A program made the translations under genes and the position numbers. DNA of 10,633 nucleotides, taken from positions 1 to 10,633 of the forward strand of contig JASIBJ010000215.1 in the NCBI GenBank assembly GCA_030045215.1. Direction: 5' to 3'. The stretch comes from Streptosporangiaceae bacterium (lineage in GTDB: Bacteria > Actinomycetota > Actinomycetes > Streptosporangiales > Streptosporangiaceae). Below the pieces are notes generated by a model that saw only the letters and a list, made by a program, of their open reading frames with translations, was not told where the DNA came from and did not search any database. Positions 6,674 through 10,633 of this stretch are shown one piece after another (the stretch's first letter is position 1; the number at the start of each line of letters is the position of its first letter).

Positions 6674-7160
6674 GGGCCTCTCCCACGGCCGCCTTCAGAC
6701 GCGTTCTCGCGTGAAACAGGTCGGCCTTAATCGTGCCTTCCGGGCGGCCAAGCATGACCGCCACCTCTTTGACCCCGAAACCCGCGTAGTAATGCAGCAG
6801 GAACGCGCTGCGCAGCCGGTCGGGCAGCGCCTCGATCAGGGCTCTCACGTCTACATCCTGAGCGGGCTGGTAGCTTAGTTCGCCCGCCCCCGCGGCGGTC
6901 ATCACGCGCAGGGCCGAGCGCTCGCGGCCGCTCTTGCGCCAGTGGTCGCGGACCAGGTTGGTCGCGATCATGTACACGTAGCTCTGCGGGTTATCGAGCC
7001 CGGACCAGCGGGACAGCAGGCGCGTGAACGCTTCTGACGCGATCTCGTGCGCAGTCTCATCGTCATCGACCAGCCGCCGTACCCAGCCAGCCAGGCGCGG
7101 GTAACAGGCATTGAAGAACTCTTCGACCGCCTGCTGGTCGGAGGCGCGGAGCCTGGCCAC
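6666..7160 (-). CDS. ECF-type RNA polymerase sigma factor
   Basis: A 164-residue group IV sigma-70 factor that would direct RNA polymerase to a small set of promoters. Region 2 covers about 8-80: AVEEFFNACYPRLAGWVRRLV, then DETAHEIASEAFTRLLSRW for core binding, then NPQSYVYMIATNLVRDHWRK for -10 recognition. Region 4 covers about 109-157 (ALPDRLRSAFLLHYYAGFGVKEVA, then the helix-turn-helix GRPEGTIKADLFHARTRL). GTG 7160 is preferred because AAGGGAG lies 4 bases upstream and it places region 2 at the normal distance from the N-terminus. The frame is open to 7349, with an alternative ATG at 7286. It overlaps the downstream membrane-protein gene by 8 bases. ECF genes are often autoregulated, but I could not identify a convincing cognate promoter. 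Confidence 0.9.
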   Translation of the reverse strand: MARLRASDQQAVEEFFNACYPRLAGWVRRLVDDDETAHEIASEAFTRLLSRWSGLDNPQSYVYMIATNLVRDHWRKSGRERSALRVMTAAGAGELSYQPAQDVDVRALIEALPDRLRSAFLLHYYAGFGVKEVAVMLGRPEGTIKADLFHARTRLKAAVGEARE

Positions 7161-7415
7161 TGAGCTCCCTTGCTTGGCGGCGCGTGCAGACCGCCCCGAC
7201 CACCGTAGCTCGACCGAAGGTAGCTGCACAGGGCCTGAGTGCCGGAGCGCGAGAGTGCCGCTTGCCCCGCTGACGCTGTGTTGCATCTTTTTACCATTTC
7301 TCCGGTGGTTCTCAGGCCGCATCCGGCCGTTGGCCGAGCCGGGCACCACTTATGACGACGGACCGGGCCTCACGGTTGGAGGTGGTTGCCCACTTTTTCT
7401 TTGGCCGGCCGCGGG

Positions 7416-7421
7416 TAGACT
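7416..7421 (+). promoter_or_regulatory. Putative -10 element of icmA
   Basis: TAGACT fits TAnnnT and would place the transcription start near 7428, just upstream of the palindrome at 7432-7449 and about 40 bases before the ATG. No convincing -35 is seen at the usual distance, so an activator or an alternative sigma factor may be needed, or the call may be wrong. Confidence 0.3.
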
Positions 7422-7431
7422 GAAGCGCAGA

Positions 7432-7449
7432 TAGTAGGACGTCCAACTA
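7432..7449. promoter_or_regulatory. 18-base palindrome, candidate repressor operator of icmA
   Basis: TAGTAGGACGTCCAACTA is an inverted repeat with a perfect GGACGTCC core and TAGT/ACTA outer arms; only the symmetric pair at 7436 and 7445 mismatches. It ends 19 bases before the icmA ATG and lies just downstream of the proposed start point, where a bound dimer would block transcription. Size and symmetry suit a MarR or TetR dimer. I saw no second copy elsewhere in the window. Confidence 0.6.
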
Positions 7450-7468
7450 ATTGGCGATTGAGGTTCTG

Positions 7469-9175
7469 ATGCACGGTCACGAGGCTGCGGAGGGCGAGCA
7501 GCCGGCCGAGACGGACCGGGACTACGGCCGGGCGCACTGGCAGCGCCGCTACGACACGTCCCGGCTCAGGGATGCCGACTTCACGACCCTGTCCGGGGTT
7601 GAGGTCGATCCCGTCTACGGGCCGCCCGAGGGTTCTGTGGTGCCCGACTTCGACCGGATTGGCTGGCCAGGAGAGTTTCCGTTCACGCGCGGCCTCTATC
7701 CGGCGGGCTATCGCGGCCGGACCTGGACGATCCGCCAGTTCTCCGGCTTCGGCAACGCGGTCCAGACCAACGAGCGGTACAAGATGCTGCTGCAGGCCGG
7801 CGGCGGCGGCCTGTCGGTCGCGTTCGACATGCCCACGCTCATGGGCCGCGACTCCGACGACCCGCGGTCGGCCGGCGAGGTCGGTCACTGCGGCGTGGCC
7901 ATTGACTCGACCGCCGACATGGTCACGCTCTTTGACGGCATACCGCTGGCCGACACGACGACCTCGATGACGATCAGCGGCCCCGCGGTGCCGGTGTTCT
8001 GCATGTACCTGGCGGCCGCGCAGCGACAGGGTGCCGACATCACCAAGCTCAACGGCACCTTGCAGACCGACATCTTCAAGGAGTACATCGCGCAGAAGGA
8101 GTGGCTGTTCCCGCCGCAGCCGCATCTGCGGCTCATCGGCGACCTGATGGAGTACTGCGCGCAGAACATCCCCGACTACAAGCCGTTGTCCGTCTCGGGA
8201 TACCACATCAGGGAGGCCGGATCGACGGCCGCGCAAGAGCTGGCGTTCACCTTGGCCGACGGCTTCGGCTATGTGGAACTCGGTTTGTCCAGGGGCCTGG
8301 ACGTAGACGTGTTCGCGCCGGGACTGTCGTTCTTCTTCGACGCGCACATCGACTTCTTCGAGGAGATCGCCAAGTTCCGTGCGGCCCGGCGGATCTGGGC
8401 CCGTTGGCTGCGTGACGTGTACGGGGCCAAGACCGAGCGCGCTCAGTGGCTGCGGTTCCATACCCAGACGGCCGGGGTCTCGCTGACCGCCCAGCAGCCG
8501 GAGAACAACGTGGTCCGCACCGCGATCGAGGCGCTCGCGGCGGTGCTGGGCGGCACGAACTCGCTCCACACCAACGCGCTCGACGAGGTGCTGGCGCTGC
8601 CGAGCGAGGCGGCGGCGGAGATCGCGCTGCGGACCCAGCAGGTCGTCATGGAGGAGACCGGAGTCGTCAACGTCGCCGACCCGCTCGGCGGCTCGTGGTA
8701 CGTCGAAGCGCTCACCGACCGGCTCGAGGCCGAGGCCGAGGAGATCTTCGCCCGCATCCGCGCGATGAGCCCGGACGGCACGATGACCGGCGGGATCCTG
8801 CGCGGCATCGAGGACGGCTGGTTCTCGTCCGAGATTGCCGAGGCGTCCTTCAGCTACCAGCAGAAGCTGGAGAAGGGGGACAAGCGCGTCGTCGGCGTGA
8901 ACTCCCACACCGAAACCGTCGAGAAGCCGATCGAGATCCTGCGAGTCAGTCACGAGGTCGAGATAGAGCAGGTCAGGGACCTGCGTGTCCGCCGGGCCGC
9001 GCGCGACCAGGCGGCCGTCGACGCCGCGCTCGCATCGATGCTCGCTGCCGCGCGCTCGGCCGAGAACATGATCCCGCCGATGATCGCGGCGGCGGCGGCC
9101 GAGGCCACGCTCGGCGAGATCTGCGACGCGCTGCGGGGTGAGTGGGGTAGCTACTTCGAGGTGCCCGCGTTCTGA
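7469..9175 (+). CDS. icmA: Isobutyryl-CoA mutase large subunit (adenosylcobalamin-dependent)
   Basis: Icm reversibly rearranges n-butyryl-CoA to isobutyryl-CoA by a cobalamin radical mechanism. The 568-residue protein covers the substrate-binding barrel of the methylmalonyl-CoA mutase family and ends without the B12-binding domain, so it needs a separate IcmB-type small subunit. Specificity residues are visible: Phe91 (IRQFSGFG) and Gln209 (EYIAQKEW) align with Tyr89 and Arg207 of Propionibacterium methylmalonyl-CoA mutase. In IcmA these are Phe80 and Gln198, with the same spacing of 118. Tyr245-His246 (SGYHIREAG) and the FHTQTAGVSLTAQ active-site stretch are conserved. ATG 7469 is chosen because GAGG lies 5 bases upstream; a TTG at 7451 is an in-frame alternative but abuts the palindrome. 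The thioredoxin-TPR gene follows after 60 bases. It is likely to be labelled methylmalonyl-CoA mutase by automated annotation. Confidence 0.92.
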   Translation: MHGHEAAEGEQPAETDRDYGRAHWQRRYDTSRLRDADFTTLSGVEVDPVYGPPEGSVVPDFDRIGWPGEFPFTRGLYPAGYRGRTWTIRQFSGFGNAVQTNERYKMLLQAGGGGLSVAFDMPTLMGRDSDDPRSAGEVGHCGVAIDSTADMVTLFDGIPLADTTTSMTISGPAVPVFCMYLAAAQRQGADITKLNGTLQTDIFKEYIAQKEWLFPPQPHLRLIGDLMEYCAQNIPDYKPLSVSGYHIREAGSTAAQELAFTLADGFGYVELGLSRGLDVDVFAPGLSFFFDAHIDFFEEIAKFRAARRIWARWLRDVYGAKTERAQWLRFHTQTAGVSLTAQQPENNVVRTAIEALAAVLGGTNSLHTNALDEVLALPSEAAAEIALRTQQVVMEETGVVNVADPLGGSWYVEALTDRLEAEAEEIFARIRAMSPDGTMTGGILRGIEDGWFSSEIAEASFSYQQKLEKGDKRVVGVNSHTETVEKPIEILRVSHEVEIEQVRDLRVRRAARDQAAVDAALASMLAAARSAENMIPPMIAAAAAEATLGEICDALRGEWGSYFEVPAF

Positions 9176-9235
9176 CGATGTCGATTCGGCCGGATGGTAC
9201 GCAGGGCATTCACGCGGATGCGGCAGGATGGAGTC

Positions 9236-10243
9236 ATGAAGCAGCCGCGGGACTTCTCCCTTCATGGCGCCATTGACCTGGGCGCACGCCAGGCGGCCGC
9301 GCAGCGCAGGCAGCGAGCGGCAGAGCAGGGCTCGGCTACGCCTGGCCGGGCGGGCAATGTCATCGAGGTAACCGAGGACACCTTCAATACCGACGTGGTG
9401 GCGAGGTCGCGGTCGGTGCCCGTCATCCTCGACCTGTGGGCCGACTGGTGCGGGCCGTGCAAGCAACTGAGCCCGGTGCTGGAGAAGCTGGCCGAGGAGG
9501 CGGACGGCGCCTGGATCCTCGCCAAGGTCGACGTAGACGCGAACCCGCAGCTCAGCGCCGCCCTGCAGGTGCAGTCGATCCCGATGGTGGTCGCAGTGAT
9601 CGCCGGTCAGATCGCCGATGGCTTCCTTGGCGCCCTGCCGGAGGCCCAGGTCAGGGACTGGCTGGACCAGGTCATGGGCGTGGCAGCGCAACTGGGCCTG
9701 CAACCGCAAGCCGGGGCGGCCGCCGATGAAGCCGACCCGTCGGCGCAGGCAGCCGAGGGTGGCCAGCCTGGCGACGGCGGCCAGCCAGGTGGCATGCCCG
9801 CCTACGCGGACGGGGCCGCCGGAGCGCAAGCCAGGAGCGCGATGGCGGCCGCACAGGCGGCGATGGAGCGCGGTGACCTTGACGCGGCCGCAGCCGAGTT
9901 CGAGCGGGTGCTTGCGACGCATCCGGGCGACCCGGTCGCCACCATGGGCGTGCAGCAGGTGGGGCTGATCCGCCGCGTCGAGTCGTATGACCAGGCCAAG
10001 GCGCGTCGCGATGCCGACGAGCACCCAGACGACGCCGAGGCGCAGGCGCGCGTAGCCGACATTGACATGGCCATGGGCAAGATCGAGGCGAGCTTCGAGC
10101 GGCTGCTCGACACGATCAGGCGGACGTCGGGTGATGAGCGGGATATCGCCCGGAAGCACCTGATCGGCCTTTTCGAGATCTTCCCGCCCAAGGACCCCAG
10201 AGTCGCCAAGGCCAGGGCCACGCTGTCGAGCCTGTTGTTCTGA
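9236..10243 (+). CDS. Thioredoxin-domain / TPR co-chaperone-like protein (CnoX/YbbN-like)
   Basis: The 335-residue cytosolic protein has an N-terminal extension (1-40, RDFSLHGAIDLGARQ then Arg/Gln-rich), a thioredoxin fold (about 41-150) with active-site WCGPC (Cys72, Cys75) and cis-proline Pro116 (QSIPMV), a Gly/Pro/Ala linker (about 158-198) with a tandem GGQPGD-GGQPGG, and a C-terminal helical TPR region (about 200-335). The helices include AAMERGDLDAAAAEFERVL and an ending like that of YbbN (LFEIFPPKDPRVAKAR). Members of this family hold unfolding proteins under oxidative stress; unlike CnoX of E. coli, this one keeps both active-site cysteines. ATG 9236 is chosen because AGGA lies 7 bases upstream; a GTG at 9194 is open but adds no conserved sequence. 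It sits 60 bases after icmA on the same strand and may be co-transcribed. Confidence 0.9.
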   Translation: MKQPRDFSLHGAIDLGARQAAAQRRQRAAEQGSATPGRAGNVIEVTEDTFNTDVVARSRSVPVILDLWADWCGPCKQLSPVLEKLAEEADGAWILAKVDVDANPQLSAALQVQSIPMVVAVIAGQIADGFLGALPEAQVRDWLDQVMGVAAQLGLQPQAGAAADEADPSAQAAEGGQPGDGGQPGGMPAYADGAAGAQARSAMAAAQAAMERGDLDAAAAEFERVLATHPGDPVATMGVQQVGLIRRVESYDQAKARRDADEHPDDAEAQARVADIDMAMGKIEASFERLLDTIRRTSGDERDIARKHLIGLFEIFPPKDPRVAKARATLSSLLF

Positions 10244-10256
10244 ACGGTCGGTTCCC

Positions 10257-10273
10257 GTCCGCCAAGCGCGGAC
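10257..10273. terminator. Hairpin between convergent genes, possible bidirectional terminator
   Basis: GTCCGC-CAAGC-GCGGAC can form a 6-base-pair GC-rich stem with a 5-base loop in the 36-base gap between the convergent thioredoxin and MarR genes. An outer CGGTC (10245-10249) could alternatively pair with GACCG (10271-10275). There is no T-run, as is common in high-GC actinobacteria, so the call rests on position and symmetry. Confidence 0.4.
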
Positions 10274-10279
10274 CGGCCC

Positions 10280-10633
10280 CTAGCGCGGGCCGGCGAGGTG
10301 CTCGAGCGCAGGTAGTGCGGCCGCGAGGGCCGCGAGCTGGTCGGATGGCAGCGCCGACAGCATGTCGGTGAGCAGGTTCGTTGCCTCCTGCTTGATGCGC
10401 TCAAGGACATCGCTGCCCTGCTCGGTGACGCTCACCAGGTACGCTCGCGCGTCGCCGGGCGCCGCATCCCGGCGCACGTAACCCTTGTCTTCTAGCACGT
10501 TGATGAGCCGGGTCAGCGTCGAGGGCGCGATCCGCTCGGCGGCGGCGAGGTCGCCCAGCCGGACCGGGCCCTTCACCCCGATGGTCGATAGCGTGGACAG
10601 CTGGCTCGGCGTGAGCCCGGCGAGATCATGCTT
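10280..10633 (-). CDS. MarR-family transcriptional regulator, N-terminus cut by the window edge
   Basis: The visible 117 residues are the C-terminal part of a MarR-type winged-helix protein. The frame stays open through the right edge (reading KHDLAGLTPSQLSTLSTIG before VKGPVRLGDL), so the GTG at 10576 is internal and the gene starts beyond the window. LTPSQLSTLSTI is the first DNA-binding helix and RLGDLAAAERIAPSTLTRLINVLEDKGYVRR contains the recognition helix. AAPGDARAYLVSVTEQG is the wing, in a slightly divergent form of the usual DxRD/G-R pattern. The dimerisation helices follow to the end. It is convergent with the thioredoxin-TPR gene with a hairpin between them. Targets cannot be read from this sequence. 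Confidence 0.9.
   Translation of the reverse strand, partial: KHDLAGLTPSQLSTLSTIGVKGPVRLGDLAAAERIAPSTLTRLINVLEDKGYVRRDAAPGDARAYLVSVTEQGSDVLERIKQEATNLLTDMLSALPSDQLAALAAALPALEHLAGPR

Larger units (their letters stand above)
7161..7468. other. Divergent regulatory region between the sigma factor gene and icmA
   Basis: No gene is supported in these 308 bases. The left half remains open in the sigma frame but lacks domain content. Short AT-rich patches occur at 7286-7300 and 7391-7402. The right end holds a possible -10 and an 18-base palindrome directly upstream of icmA. Confidence 0.55.

Noticed and set aside
7111..7434. A 107-codon plus-strand frame in the sigma/icmA intergenic region
   Set aside because: Its first part is antisense to the sigma factor, the translation has no recognisable features, and it would run over the likely icmA promoter.
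7370..10159. A 929-codon open frame on the minus strand opposite icmA and the thioredoxin gene
   Set aside because: It lies fully antisense to two well-supported genes. Its Arg/Gly/Leu/Val/His-rich translation shows no domain and reflects GC-rich third positions on the other strand.
1..10633. CRISPR arrays, tRNA or rRNA genes, insertion sequences
   Set aside because: No regularly spaced repeats, cloverleaf-like segments, rRNA-like sequence or transposase motifs were seen on reading the window.

Overview
The window is high-GC, dense, GTG/TTG-start-rich DNA typical of an actinobacterium of the Streptomyces / Streptosporangiales / Frankia kind. The strongest taxonomic hints are a stand-alone IcmA-type mutase, a thioredoxin-TPR protein opening with an RDFSLHGAIDLGARQ-like N-terminus, and an ECF sigma factor followed by a membrane-anchored propeller protein. 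No mobile element, CRISPR array, rRNA or tRNA was recognised.

Layout. Positions 1-286 hold no convincing gene but contain a sharply AT-rich island (about 116-199) with several small palindromes. Next come a methylmalonyl-CoA epimerase gene (minus, 287-706) and, divergent from it, an acetoacetyl-CoA thiolase gene (756-1952) followed after 8 bases by the G-protein chaperone gene meaB (1961-2956). meaB converges on a zinc-ribbon/DUF2127-type membrane protein (2953-3849, minus), and the two stop codons share one CTAG. Upstream of the membrane protein on the same strand is a degenerate ABC-ATPase-like protein that has lost its catalytic motifs (3909-4598, minus). It is divergent from a MarR-type regulator (4745-5260). 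An ECF sigma factor (minus, 6666-7160) overlaps by 8 bases a single-pass membrane protein with an extracytoplasmic Asp-box region (minus, 5276-6673). Divergent from these is the large subunit of a B12-dependent acyl-CoA mutase (7469-9175), followed by a CnoX/YbbN-like thioredoxin-TPR protein (9236-10243). A second MarR-like regulator runs off the right edge on the minus strand.

How the genes fit together. The mutase carries Phe and Gln where methylmalonyl-CoA mutase has Tyr89 and Arg207. That is the isobutyryl-CoA mutase (IcmA) signature, so the enzyme is best called IcmA rather than methylmalonyl-CoA mutase. Its cobalamin-binding small subunit is not in the window. Thiolase, Icm, MeaB and epimerase fit a route that condenses acetyl-CoA, isomerises butyryl-CoA to isobutyryl-CoA and ends in methylmalonyl-CoA, a polyketide precursor and an intermediate of branched-chain and odd-chain catabolism. 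The intermediate reductive steps are not encoded here. A near-perfect 18-base palindrome just upstream of icmA is a good candidate operator.

Most of the window is recognisable core actinobacterial metabolism. The least explained parts are the pseudo-ABC-ATPase with its zinc-ribbon membrane neighbour, the sigma/propeller pair, and the AT-rich island at the left end. All calls were made by reading the sequence; no database search was run.
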